Source: a virus
IMG/VR virus record: IMGVR_UViG_3300009152_000108
Coordinates: 1-36,083 of that record
Reading direction: 5' to 3' (one strand)
DNA: 36,083 bases
Shown here: piece by piece, positions 24,734-31,875 of the stretch
How the letters are laid out: every line of letters starts with the position of its first letter
Numbering within the stretch: the first letter of the stretch is position 1
Translations under genes and position numbers: made by a program
The notes under the pieces: model-generated
Databases searched by the model: none
What the model was told of the DNA's origin: nothing
Seen by the model: the letters and a program-made list of their open reading frames with translations, nothing else

Positions 24734-24838
24734 ATGGAACAAGTATTGTGGATATTAGGTGGTTTTGCTATTGGATATGTGATAGTTAAACTAGCAACGC
24801 TACTAATTGACTGGGCAGAAAAACAAGAAAAGAAATGA
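24734..24838 (+). CDS. 34-residue single-helix membrane protein
   Basis: The sequence starts with MEQVLWILGGFAIGYVIVKL, one transmembrane helix, followed by a charged end (EKQEKK). It begins right after the stop of the previous membrane gene and overlaps the RuvC-like gene by 4 bases (ATGA). A small membrane peptide of unknown role; together with its neighbour it may form a membrane pair. Confidence 0.55.
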   Translation: MEQVLWILGGFAIGYVIVKLATLLIDWAEKQEKK

Positions 24839-25419
24839 CAGAAAAAGTATTTGGCACTGAAATAAACGGTTCAATGACTGTATCTATAGGAATAGACCAG
24901 TCATTAACCGGTTTTGCTTTAACTATACTAGATGTAGACGATCCTAAAAACTACACTACCTGGGTATATAAGTCCCCCTTTAAAGGCGTAAAAAGGCTAG
25001 TAAACATTTCCTCCTGGCTAGTTAATAAATTAGAACTAGTAGAGGACCGATATGTAGTAGATGTAGCTATGGAAGGCTCAGTTTTAGCCAGCCATTCTGC
25101 TTTAGTTCTAGGAGAGCTGGCAGCTGTTGTTAAGATTGTTTTCTGGTCATTTTTTGAAGACTGGGACCATCAAGAACACCTTAGAGTGCCCCTACAAATA
25201 CCCCCAATGACCCTTAAAAAGTATGCCGCAGGCAAGGGTAACGCTAAAAAACAAGAGATGCTAATGCAAATCTACAAGAGGTATGGCATAGAGTTTAATG
25301 ACGACAATGCTGCTGATAGCTATGGACTAGCTAGAATGGCAGGTAAACTGCATATAAACGATGTTGAAGCCCAAATAATTGAACAAATAAAAGACCCTAA
25401 ATACAGAGATTCTTTATAG
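24835..25419 (+). CDS. ruvC: RuvC-like Holliday junction resolvase
   Basis: A 194-residue protein. RNase H-like/RuvC motifs are SIGIDQSLTGFAL (D21), MEGS (E80), KKYAAGKGNAKKQEM, and NDDNAADSYGLA with D157 and D161, the metal-binding acids. It would cut four-way junctions from RecA-mediated recombination or packaging. The length is close to the usual about 170-190. The stop is followed by a 57-base gap that precedes the SpoVS-like gene. Confidence 0.85.
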   Translation: MTEKVFGTEINGSMTVSIGIDQSLTGFALTILDVDDPKNYTTWVYKSPFKGVKRLVNISSWLVNKLELVEDRYVVDVAMEGSVLASHSALVLGELAAVVKIVFWSFFEDWDHQEHLRVPLQIPPMTLKKYAAGKGNAKKQEMLMQIYKRYGIEFNDDNAADSYGLARMAGKLHINDVEAQIIEQIKDPKYRDSL

Positions 25420-25476
25420 TTTTTGTGCCATCATTGATAGGAGGACGGCTCACTATTCCGAAAACTAAGGATCACA

Positions 25477-25770
25477 ATGAATGAAGAAGTCGTCGTTCCA
25501 TCGACAGAAGAGCCCTTTTTAAGGGTATCTAACGGCTCTAACCCACAATCCGTAGCATCAGCAATCGCACACGCTATTTATGAAAATAGACAAGTAAAAC
25601 TACGAGCAGTAGGTGCAGGTGCAGTAAACCAGGCAGTTAAAGCAATAGCAATTGCCAGAGGTTACGTAGCTCCACGTGGGTTTGACCTGACATGCAAGCC
25701 AGGATTTACTACTATTGAATCACGAGATGGCGAAATTTCCGCAATGACTTTTGCGGTAATGGCAAGTTAA
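25477..25770 (+). CDS. spoVS: SpoVS-like protein
   Basis: A 97-residue protein. From about residue 14 it follows the SpoVS pattern closely: LRVSNGSNPQSVASAIAHAI, then KLRAVGAGAVNQAVKAIAIA and RGYVAPRGFDLTC, ending with a beta strand (AMTFAVMAS). SpoVS proteins are small Alba-like proteins first known from sporulating Bacillus, where they affect septation and spore assembly; the biochemical role is not settled. Phage versions are rarely discussed. The protein may bind RNA or DNA. It opens the accessory cluster. The family assignment is strong; the role here is open. Confidence 0.85.
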   Translation: MNEEVVVPSTEEPFLRVSNGSNPQSVASAIAHAIYENRQVKLRAVGAGAVNQAVKAIAIARGYVAPRGFDLTCKPGFTTIESRDGEISAMTFAVMAS

Positions 25771-25780
25771 GGAGCCACTA

Positions 25781-26230
25781 ATGGCAAGAGCAAGTAAGCT
25801 AGGTCACGCCATGCGTCGTCGTATGGGTGTTCCATCAAGTTATTCACAGACAGCAGGTAAAAACATGGACAGAATGCACAAAACATCAGATGAACACTAC
25901 GCAGATCACAGTGCTGCAGGTAGTGCAAGAATTCCTATGGGTTCAGACGTTTATAACGTAGAAGCTGTAGCTCCAGAAATGGGTACTCTAATTCCTAAGA
26001 AGAACGTCCAAGCTGGTGACCCTGTTAATCCAGGAAGCAAAAGCGGTCGTCGTACTCCAGTACTAAACCCTGGTGGTGAAAGACTAGGAGCAGCATACGC
26101 CCCTAAAGCAACCTATGCAACTATCGATCCAGCAGCTGGACTAACCATGCGTAATGCAAGAGTTATTCCATCAGTTGCAGGTCGTGCAACCCCTAACTTT
26201 GGTATGGGAATTCAAACTTCTCAACAGTAA
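25781..26230 (+). CDS. Unknown Gly/Pro-rich basic protein
   Basis: A 149-residue protein behind AAGGAG. It starts with MARASKLGHAMRRRMGVP, a basic helix, and then becomes low-complexity with VNPGSKSGRRTPVLNPGGER and Ala/Pro/Thr-rich text. It looks largely unstructured. No Cys, no membrane helix. Together with the three next genes it forms a run of similar style, possibly virion or DNA-associated proteins. I do not recognise it. Confidence 0.6.
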   Translation: MARASKLGHAMRRRMGVPSSYSQTAGKNMDRMHKTSDEHYADHSAAGSARIPMGSDVYNVEAVAPEMGTLIPKKNVQAGDPVNPGSKSGRRTPVLNPGGERLGAAYAPKATYATIDPAAGLTMRNARVIPSVAGRATPNFGMGIQTSQQ

Positions 26231-26240
26231 AAGGCAGTAA

Positions 26241-26501
26241 ATGCTAAAAGAGTTAAAACAAATCACTCCACCACCTGCAGCTGAAGGTATGCCTAACGTT
26301 GACGCACCCGAACCATTTGCTGAAGCAAACGTGCACAGTAGCAAAACTATGGGTAGTGCAGGAAGACTAAGCTGGTTATCTAAATCTTTATTTGGTAAAG
26401 GAACTCCTGCTGCCTATAGCAAGATCACTAAAGCTAGTACAGTATCATTTCCAGGTGAAGATGAAAACACAGCTCAACTTCCACAGCCAGGACGTATGTA
26501 A
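26241..26501 (+). CDS. Small Pro-rich protein
   Basis: An 86-residue protein. N-terminal LKELKQITPPPAAEG, then a Ser/Gly stretch with SAGRLSWLSKSLFGKGT, and an end rich in Gln and Pro. The composition resembles short linkers of phage structural proteins. It overlaps the next start by one base (TAATG). No family identified. Confidence 0.55.
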   Translation: MLKELKQITPPPAAEGMPNVDAPEPFAEANVHSSKTMGSAGRLSWLSKSLFGKGTPAAYSKITKASTVSFPGEDENTAQLPQPGRM

Positions 26502-27034
26502 TGGCTGGTGCAGTAAATAATTATAGCCCAAGTCAAAACTGGCAATCGCTAGGTGCTAATGGGTTAATGGGTTATAACAACCAAGGTGGACAGGGTCTTC
26601 CTGTAGCACGTGGTGAACTAGATGCTATTCGTATTGGCACAGGTCGTGTTCCAACAGCTGAATATCCTGACGGTTATTTAGGGACAATACGTTCTAGACG
26701 CGATGACCGCCTACTTGACTCCATTAAAAACCGTGTAGGACAAAAGTCTTATCAACGCGGTGTTCACAAAGGTGAACGTATTGAAGCCTCTGCTTATTTT
26801 TGGGATAGAGAATTTAATGACCAAATGGGTATAAAGCGTCAAAGTAAAGCCAAGTATGTTAATAACAATGGTGCGATGATGTACATGACCCCTAAAGGTG
26901 CCCCAGATATCAGACTAACTCCAGCTCCACACCTAGTAAATGATGGTAAATCAAACATGCGTTCAGATCAACCAGGCGTACTAAATGTACAGCGTGCAAA
27001 CGCGTTGTCCTATCTAAAGCCAGTTTGGGCGTAA
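26501..27034 (+). CDS. Unknown 177-residue protein
   Basis: The N-terminal 40 residues are Asn/Gly/Gln-rich (AVNNYSPSQNWQSLGANGLM). A more structured middle follows with TIRSRRDDRLLDSIKNRVGQ and KGERIEASAYFWDREFNDQM. The end (YMTPKGAPDIRLTPAPHLVN, then LKPVWA) has strands and turns. It is a typical unknown of this cluster; a structural role is a guess only. No nucleotide-binding or catalytic motif is seen. Confidence 0.6.
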   Translation: MAGAVNNYSPSQNWQSLGANGLMGYNNQGGQGLPVARGELDAIRIGTGRVPTAEYPDGYLGTIRSRRDDRLLDSIKNRVGQKSYQRGVHKGERIEASAYFWDREFNDQMGIKRQSKAKYVNNNGAMMYMTPKGAPDIRLTPAPHLVNDGKSNMRSDQPGVLNVQRANALSYLKPVWA

Positions 27035-27035
27035 A

Positions 27036-27431
27036 ATGCCATCACCAATAGCTGATAAAGGGTTTGGTTACGGTACCAATGAAGTAGACGGTCGTTATGA
27101 CTATACTAAGCCATGGGTCACTAATACACCAAGTGGTATGGGACCTAAATGGGGTTATCTAGGACCTTGGGCGTCAAATATGGAACGGTTAACTCAACAA
27201 GCATTGATGGTAGCAACAATTCCAGGTGTTCAACTGCAAGATATGGTAAGACCGCCATTACCACAAATTCAACTTTTTCCAGATAGATTTGGTTATGGAG
27301 ACCGCACTCAACCTACAATTGAGGACGTAGTATCTGTAGATCGTGTTTATATGGAGCCACGTACATCCTGGTATTCTGGTAGCCCAGCTGGCTATTCAGG
27401 TACTAGCCGAAATGATTTAGGAAATAACTAA
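27036..27431 (+). CDS. Unknown Gly/Tyr/Trp-rich protein
   Basis: A 131-residue protein with many aromatic and Gly residues: GFGYGTNEVDGRYDYTKPWV, PKWGYLGPWASNMER, DRFGYGD and RTSWYSGSPAGYSGTS. This composition resembles surface-exposed or multimerising parts of structural proteins. It has one longer helix (LTQQALMVATIPGVQLQ). It overlaps the next start by one base. Function unknown. Confidence 0.6.
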   Translation: MPSPIADKGFGYGTNEVDGRYDYTKPWVTNTPSGMGPKWGYLGPWASNMERLTQQALMVATIPGVQLQDMVRPPLPQIQLFPDRFGYGDRTQPTIEDVVSVDRVYMEPRTSWYSGSPAGYSGTSRNDLGNN

Positions 27432-27631
27432 TGGATAATGGCGATGGCGCATACACGCTAGAATTACAAGCAGGACAGTACGTTAAAAACACAATGACAT
27501 ACAAGGGTTCAGCACCATGCCCACAATGTGGAGTTATGATCAATCCTGTAGAATACATGTATAATAATGGTCTATGTTCACCCTGCAAAGAGCGTAGAAT
27601 GCAGGCTAGAATTAAGAATAGAATGGTTTAA
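27431..27631 (+). CDS. Zinc-ribbon protein, 66 residues
   Basis: Two pairs, CPQC (about 31-34) and CSPC (about 50-53), are separated by about 15 residues and followed by a basic helix (KERRMQARIKNRMV). This is a classic zinc-ribbon followed by a nucleic acid-contacting tail. It lies in TAATG contact with the previous gene. Small regulators or polymerase-binding factors in phages have this plan; the true target is unknown. Confidence 0.65.
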   Translation: MDNGDGAYTLELQAGQYVKNTMTYKGSAPCPQCGVMINPVEYMYNNGLCSPCKERRMQARIKNRMV

Positions 27632-27635
27632 ACGC

Positions 27636-27893
27636 ATGACTGATAGCCCAGAAGACAGAGGAACCCACCCTAATCGTAGGGTATTTATTGCTAATGAAAA
27701 TGGCGATTGGTGGGAGCACACTCCTGGTCAAAAAGTCTATGTAGCTACCCTTCAAAATTTAATTGATGCTGGTCATTATGAAGATGAAGAAGATTTTGAC
27801 TCTGCAGACAAGCAAGAGCAAAGTATCCAAGAAGTAGGCACTCCAATTAATATTCCTTATGCCCAATCCGCAAATAAGAAGCAAGGTAAATGA
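27636..27893 (+). CDS. Small acidic unknown protein
   Basis: I use ATG 27636, 4 bases after the previous stop, because an upstream in-frame ATG at 27567 would overlap the zinc-ribbon gene by 65 bases. The 85-residue protein starts with a charged stretch (TDSPEDRGTHPNRRVF), has a short beta part (DWWEHTPGQKVYVA) and an acidic tail. It overlaps the next gene by about one base. No family recognised. Confidence 0.55.
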   Translation: MTDSPEDRGTHPNRRVFIANENGDWWEHTPGQKVYVATLQNLIDAGHYEDEEDFDSADKQEQSIQEVGTPINIPYAQSANKKQGK

Positions 27894-28165
27894 TGTCAGT
27901 ACCAGATCGTAGTAATCACCCAGGTCGTCAAGCCACATTTGAATGTGAAGAATGCGGCAAAACTGCTCCTATTCACGAAGCTGGTGTAGATGCAGTATGT
28001 AATGACTGTTTTGATGCCCGCTACGGACCAAATTTTGAATGCACACACGTTAAAGCTGATGATAGCGGTATGTGTGACTATGTTGCTAAAGGCAAAACTA
28101 AGTCACAACGTCGTAATGATCTAGATCGTCACTTTGATGAAGACCCAGAACACAATGGGGATTAA
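27893..28165 (+). CDS. Zinc-binding protein with two Cys pairs
   Basis: A 90-residue protein. CEEC (residues about 17-20) and CNDC (about 35-38) form a zinc ribbon; two more cysteines (about 49 and 60) follow near FECTHVKADDSGMCDY, with histidines, which could form a second site. ATG 27893 is preferred to ATG 27890: it gives AAGG a better spacing, and its start MSVPDRS matches the start of the gene at 28201 (MAVSDRS). A DNA or RNA role is likely. Confidence 0.6.
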   Translation: MSVPDRSNHPGRQATFECEECGKTAPIHEAGVDAVCNDCFDARYGPNFECTHVKADDSGMCDYVAKGKTKSQRRNDLDRHFDEDPEHNGD

Positions 28166-28200
28166 GAAACAAGACAATCTACAAAGAAAAAAGGTAAATA

Positions 28201-28515
28201 ATGGCAGTATCAGATCGTAGTAGAGGTAGGAACGGGCAAAACATCTATGATGAGTCTGTGCATTTAGCACGTCAAGCTGTATCAGAAGGTAAAATAGGTC
28301 CCCGTGATGTTAAATTTGGTCGTCCTAGGCTAGGTAGTAAGGACAATTGGATCCGAGGAATGTCGACCATTATGCCAAGATCTAACATGTCTGCAGATGA
28401 ATACGAAAAGTGGGTTTCTGACAGAAAAGCAGAAGGTTGGACAGATTGGAAATCTAGTTCACCAATGTCCTCAGAAGATTTAAAGAAAATTAAACAAGCG
28501 CGTAGAAAGAAATAA
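28201..28515 (+). CDS. Small basic unknown protein
   Basis: A 104-residue protein behind AAAAGG. It is basic overall with the start MAVSDRSRGRNGQN, a helix near VHLARQAVSEGKIG, and a C-terminal half with ADEYEKWVSDRKAEGWTDW and a Lys-rich end. The first 7 residues and their codons resemble the previous gene's start. It might bind nucleic acid. Function unknown. Confidence 0.6.
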   Translation: MAVSDRSRGRNGQNIYDESVHLARQAVSEGKIGPRDVKFGRPRLGSKDNWIRGMSTIMPRSNMSADEYEKWVSDRKAEGWTDWKSSSPMSSEDLKKIKQARRKK

Positions 28516-28517
28516 TC

Positions 28518-28730
28518 ATGGCAGTTAACAGTAGTCGTTCAATGAACGCAAGCCTAAATGAAGGTACAACAGACGGAAAATACCGTAAAATTCGCCCAGA
28601 CACCGAAGTATCTGATATACTAGGTAATGAAAAGACTCTAGACAACAGACAAACTCTACACCCATTCTACGGGTATGGATTTGTTACTACTGAGTATCCA
28701 GACTCTGAGAAAGTAAACCCAGGTAAGTAA
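28518..28730 (+). CDS. 70-residue unknown protein
   Basis: It starts 2 bases after the previous stop. Sequence: Ser/Asn-rich start (AVNSSRSMNASLNEG), then polar and turn-rich text with HPFYGYGFVTTEYPDSEKV. Low complexity and short; likely disordered. It is kept as a gene for its tight spacing and intact frame. Function unknown. Confidence 0.5.
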   Translation: MAVNSSRSMNASLNEGTTDGKYRKIRPDTEVSDILGNEKTLDNRQTLHPFYGYGFVTTEYPDSEKVNPGK

Positions 28731-28732
28731 TT

Positions 28733-28984
28733 ATGGCAGTAAAACCTTCAACAGGTAAAAGTAGAGTTAAGCGTCTCAAAGCAGGTGCTCCATTGGCTCA
28801 AGGGGTTAAAGGCAAAGCACAAGCCCTAGGAAACATGACTGCACAGGATCGGGAAGTAGCACAACTGAAAAGTAAGGTACGTGCCATAAACCCAAATAAA
28901 GGCAAACCTGGTGGAAATATAGTAAACAAGACTACTGGTGTAATTACTGGAAGCACTAAAAAAGCCGCTAAATTTACGAAATAA
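28733..28984 (+). CDS. Highly basic small protein
   Basis: An 83-residue protein, very Lys-rich: GKSRVKRLKAGAPLAQGVKG, then QLKSKVRAINPNKGKPGG, ending STKKAAKFTK. There is no Cys. Such histone-like composition would bind DNA or RNA, or fill a capsid role, by charge alone. A 32-base gap follows before the next gene, holding only its ribosome site. Confidence 0.55.
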   Translation: MAVKPSTGKSRVKRLKAGAPLAQGVKGKAQALGNMTAQDREVAQLKSKVRAINPNKGKPGGNIVNKTTGVITGSTKKAAKFTK

Positions 28985-29016
28985 ACACTTTTTAAACTAA
29001 TAATAAGGAACACTAA

Positions 29017-29580
29017 ATGACTGATGCGCCATTAATTGGCTCTCGTGAAATGCAGCACAAAGGACCACTAATCCGGTTACTTCGTTGTATGGTATGTAAC
29101 AGCTGGGAAGAGCTACCAGACTGGGATGGAGCAGTAGAAGAAGATTTTCTACTAGAAGTCATTATTGAAAAACACAAGTTTCCTTCAGGCGAGCCACACA
29201 AGGGTAAACTATTTAAGATTCCAATGTCATATTGGGCAGATCGTGAAAAACGTAAAGCTGTACTAGACCAACTAGGTGGCGGTGGGTCAATAGGTCTAGA
29301 TGCACTAGATCCAGACAAATCTTTTTATGAGAGCAAAATGCAGTTCTCAGAAGATGCAATGACCTGCTGGAAGTCCAAACTAAAGCCAACTGATGGTTGT
29401 GCTGAGTATGGTACCCCAGAAAAGCGTATTCTACCTAAGACAGCAGTAGAGCGTAAAGAACTAGGATTACCTAGTCCTAAAGATGCTCCAGGTCCAAAGA
29501 TTTACATTTGTAATTTTTGCCCTATACACTCAGTAGTTACAACAAAAGCACGTAATAAACAAGGAATGTACGATAAATAA
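29017..29580 (+). CDS. Zinc-binding unknown protein with split Cys pairs
   Basis: A 187-residue protein behind AATAAGGAA. C24-C27 (CMVCNSWEELPDWDG) near the start and C165-C168 (CNFCPIHS) near the end could join in one zinc site, with a long insertion in between that includes a Gly-rich stretch (LDQLGGGGSIGLDALD) and two more cysteines. I do not recognise the family. It overlaps the next gene by one base. Confidence 0.6.
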   Translation: MTDAPLIGSREMQHKGPLIRLLRCMVCNSWEELPDWDGAVEEDFLLEVIIEKHKFPSGEPHKGKLFKIPMSYWADREKRKAVLDQLGGGGSIGLDALDPDKSFYESKMQFSEDAMTCWKSKLKPTDGCAEYGTPEKRILPKTAVERKELGLPSPKDAPGPKIYICNFCPIHSVVTTKARNKQGMYDK

Positions 29581-29693
29581 TGGCAAAACCAAAAGGAACA
29601 CGCAACCCAGACCGTAATAACGGTAAAAAAACAAAAAAGAACCCACAAATATTCGATGCAATTAAGCGTCGTTTAGTAAACAAGGAGAAGTAA
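29580..29693 (+). CDS. 37-residue basic peptide gene
   Basis: A short gene in a TAATG junction. The peptide MAKPKGTRNPDRNNGKKTKK continues with a short helix (IFDAIKRRLVNKEK); about one third of residues are Lys or Arg. The next gene starts directly after its stop. The intact frame and tight spacing support it being real; role probably nucleic acid-binding. Confidence 0.55.
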   Translation: MAKPKGTRNPDRNNGKKTKKNPQIFDAIKRRLVNKEK

Positions 29694-29978
29694 ATGGATA
29701 CCTATTTCGTAGTAACAATCAGTTCTGATGGCACGTTTGAAATGCACTCAGAACTACCAGAAAACCTAGAAAAAAGCCACGAGATCACTATTTCTGAGAT
29801 CTACACCGTAGTCAAGCAAATTGTACAAAATGTAGAAGCACAGATGGTAGCAGATCGTGTTACAAACTCAGTTTTGGCTGCTCTATCACCGCAGGTTGAG
29901 CAGACTGTACCCGACAAGGTAAAAGAAAAGCTAAAAGAACGCGGAATTAAGACCGATTCTACGGAGGAGACAGCGTAG
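29694..29978 (+). CDS. Unknown 94-residue protein
   Basis: N-terminal beta strands (TYFVVTISSDGTFEMHSEL) then a long helix (ISEIYTVVKQIVQNVEAQMV and further) and an acidic/basic end with KVKEKLKERG. ATG follows the previous stop directly and CAAGGAG precedes it. It is helical and may dimerise. Function unknown. Confidence 0.55.
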   Translation: MDTYFVVTISSDGTFEMHSELPENLEKSHEITISEIYTVVKQIVQNVEAQMVADRVTNSVLAALSPQVEQTVPDKVKEKLKERGIKTDSTEETA

Positions 29979-29987
29979 AATAGTCTT

Positions 29988-30875
29988 ATGACTATAAACG
30001 CCAGACCTACTTCGTATTTCAGCGTGCCCAGTCCTACCCTGGACCCTAAACTATTTCAGGGTAGGACTTTGCATTCTGGCGTTAGATCAGAAATTTCAAC
30101 TATTTTAGATAAATATCTAAGTACTAAGTATAACCATCCTGAGATTTGGTCACATGCATGGTTAGCAGGATCAGGTGTTTCACACCAATGGCAGTCAGCT
30201 AGAACCCCAGGCGATTTAGACTGTTTAGTTGGTGTAGATTTTCCACAGTTTAGACGCGCTAATCCATCCTATCAGGGATTGTCAGACAAAGAAATTAGTT
30301 CTGAAATTAATGAAGGGTTTAAATCAGAGTTAGATCTGCAGACCAGTAACTGGAATGGTTATGAGTTAACATTTTATGTAAACCCTACAGGTACAGACAT
30401 TAGAAGTATTCGTCCATATGCAGCGTATGATTTAAAGTATGACGAATGGACAGTTACTCCAGACCCACAGGCACAGCCACCATATAATCCGGAATGGGAA
30501 AAGGTAGTTGCAGAAGACGCCAGTAAAGCTCACCAAATTCATTCAAGAGTAACAGCTGCCGTTAATGAGATCCAAATGTCCACTAATCCTGGAATAAAAA
30601 GAAACGCCGAGCTAAAAGCAATTAGTGCAGGACAGCAAGGGCTAGCATTGTTTAATGAGATCCATTCTAACCGCAGTCAAGCGTTTAGTTCTAGTGGTCA
30701 AGGATACTCAGATTTTAATAACTACCGCTGGCAAGCAGGTAAGCGTGAAGGCACCGTTCAAAAGTTAAAGGGCATCAGTAAATACCTGTCTGGGTTATCA
30801 ACCACCAGTTATGGTGTAGAGTTGCCAGATGCAGCCACACTGATCCGTAGAGCAGCAGTATACAGGAATAATTAA
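29988..30875 (+). CDS. Nucleotidyltransferase-fold protein
   Basis: A 295-residue protein. The motif WLAGSG with G61-S62, followed 14 residues later by D76-L-D78, and then YELTFYV with E126 as the third acid, is the pattern of the nucleotidyltransferase superfamily (hG[GS]...DhD...h[DE]h). The C-terminal half is helical (about 165-295), with QIHSRVTAAVNEIQMSTNPG. The superfamily moves NMPs to RNA, proteins or small molecules; the substrate is unknown here. The only GGAGG is about 20 bases upstream of ATG 29988, and its first 100 bases hold nested inverted repeats. It may be an anti-host or anti-defence enzyme, which is speculation. Confidence 0.6.
   Translation: MTINARPTSYFSVPSPTLDPKLFQGRTLHSGVRSEISTILDKYLSTKYNHPEIWSHAWLAGSGVSHQWQSARTPGDLDCLVGVDFPQFRRANPSYQGLSDKEISSEINEGFKSELDLQTSNWNGYELTFYVNPTGTDIRSIRPYAAYDLKYDEWTVTPDPQAQPPYNPEWEKVVAEDASKAHQIHSRVTAAVNEIQMSTNPGIKRNAELKAISAGQQGLALFNEIHSNRSQAFSSSGQGYSDFNNYRWQAGKREGTVQKLKGISKYLSGLSTTSYGVELPDAATLIRRAAVYRNN
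29997..30083 (+). repeat. Nested perfect inverted repeats in the start of the NTase gene
   Basis: An outer pair AACGCCAGA (29997-30005) with TCTGGCGTT (30075-30083), 9 bases, encloses an inner pair AGTCCTACCCTG (30030-30041) with CAGGGTAGGACT (30057-30068), 12 bases and a 15-base loop. Both pairs are perfect. In mRNA this would make a long hairpin 7 bases after the start codon. It could restrain translation, cause pausing or be a protein-binding site. No T run follows, so it is not a standard terminator. Confidence 0.7.
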
Positions 30876-31285
30876 TGTCCGAAGAAAATATAGGAGAACA
30901 ATTTAAGGGTATTGCTGGGTATGATTTACTTGGAGACATTACCCGCCATGTTGAGGCTGTAAGAAAGATTGTAAAGCCTCATGCAGATAAAGCATGGAAA
31001 GATAGAAGGGAAAATGGGACTATGGATCCTAATCCAGCAATATGGAGTCATGAAGAACTAGGGCACATAGTAAATTGGATGACTGAGGCATGTGACTCTC
31101 ACAGTAAAGGTGACTGGAAAGCAGCCAAGAAAAATCTTTTAGTAGCAGTGCATGGAATAGGAAACGTAAAACAAGTGATACAAGAACACCCATGGTCTGA
31201 TGAAGAGTTTAACACTATAGCTGACCATATAGATGATATAGGTGAAAAAGCGTTAAAATATAATGATTTAAGAAGAGATGTTTAA
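30875..31285 (+). CDS. Unknown helical protein
   Basis: A 136-residue protein overlapping the NTase stop by one base. Helices dominate: RHVEAVRKIVKPHADKAWKD, EELGHIVNWMTEACDSHSKG and NTIADHIDDIGEKALKY. There are several His and Trp residues but no clear metal motif. Translational coupling to the NTase gene makes it a possible partner or antidote; this is inferred from arrangement only. Confidence 0.55.
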   Translation: MSEENIGEQFKGIAGYDLLGDITRHVEAVRKIVKPHADKAWKDRRENGTMDPNPAIWSHEELGHIVNWMTEACDSHSKGDWKAAKKNLLVAVHGIGNVKQVIQEHPWSDEEFNTIADHIDDIGEKALKYNDLRRDV

Positions 31286-31289
31286 TAGC

Positions 31290-31394
31290 ATGTCATTAAA
31301 AGATACATGCCACAAATGTGGGCATGAATTACTAGCAGGAATGTGCGTAGAAGACTATTGTAAGTGTGATTGTTTAGGAGACGATTATGAATGA
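31290..31394 (+). CDS. 34-residue Cys-rich protein
   Basis: A short gene from ATG 31290, 4 bases after the previous stop, and overlapping the next by 8 bases. The peptide has CHKCGHELLAGMC and CKCDC: six cysteines and two histidines in 34 residues. This could bind one or two zinc ions. The gap it fills would otherwise be about 100 bases long. Function unknown. Confidence 0.55.
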   Translation: MSLKDTCHKCGHELLAGMCVEDYCKCDCLGDDYE

Positions 31395-31872
31395 TAAGCC
31401 AGAAGAACAACCAGAAGAGAACCCAAACGTAGGTAAACAGTTTGAGGAAATAATGGGTAAGAACTTTACCCCTGAAGAATCAAACAAAATGGAAATAAAC
31501 GCTAAATATGGCGAATTATTTGGCAATGAGTCAGACAATGCAAATGAAATTGCCAGCGAAACAACCGCCATTTCCAGAATGCATGATTTTCCTGCACATA
31601 TGATCCATTACAATGACACTTATGGATATCACGTTAAAATGACCACGCCACGTGGATGGACACATATTTGGGCAGGTGGTCCATACATTGAGCACCAATC
31701 TAGACCAGGTAACACTGAAGATGTAACAAACATGGAAGATTACTCTAAAAACCACGATGAGCAACCATACTATAAAGGAATTACAATGCCTACATTTTTA
31801 CATCATATAAGTGAATTTGAAGACTACGCAGAAGACAACTTCCCAGACGACCACAAACCACCAAAAAGATAA
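31387..31872 (+). CDS. Unknown acidic protein
   Basis: A 161-residue protein. The first 35 residues are acidic and Pro/Asn-rich (KPEEQPEENPNVGKQFEEIM). Then comes a beta-rich, aromatic middle (HYNDTYGYHVKMTTPRGWTH) and an acidic end. The centre may bind a small ligand; no known motif is found. It may bind the neighbouring zinc protein because of the gene overlap, but this is a guess. Confidence 0.55.
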   Translation: MNDKPEEQPEENPNVGKQFEEIMGKNFTPEESNKMEINAKYGELFGNESDNANEIASETTAISRMHDFPAHMIHYNDTYGYHVKMTTPRGWTHIWAGGPYIEHQSRPGNTEDVTNMEDYSKNHDEQPYYKGITMPTFLHHISEFEDYAEDNFPDDHKPPKR

Positions 31873-31875
31873 CAA

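Noticed and set aside
29997-30083. Nested inverted repeats as a tRNA or as an intrinsic terminator
   Set aside because: The arm lengths and loops do not make a cloverleaf, no anticodon or T-loop motif is present, and no T run follows the stem.
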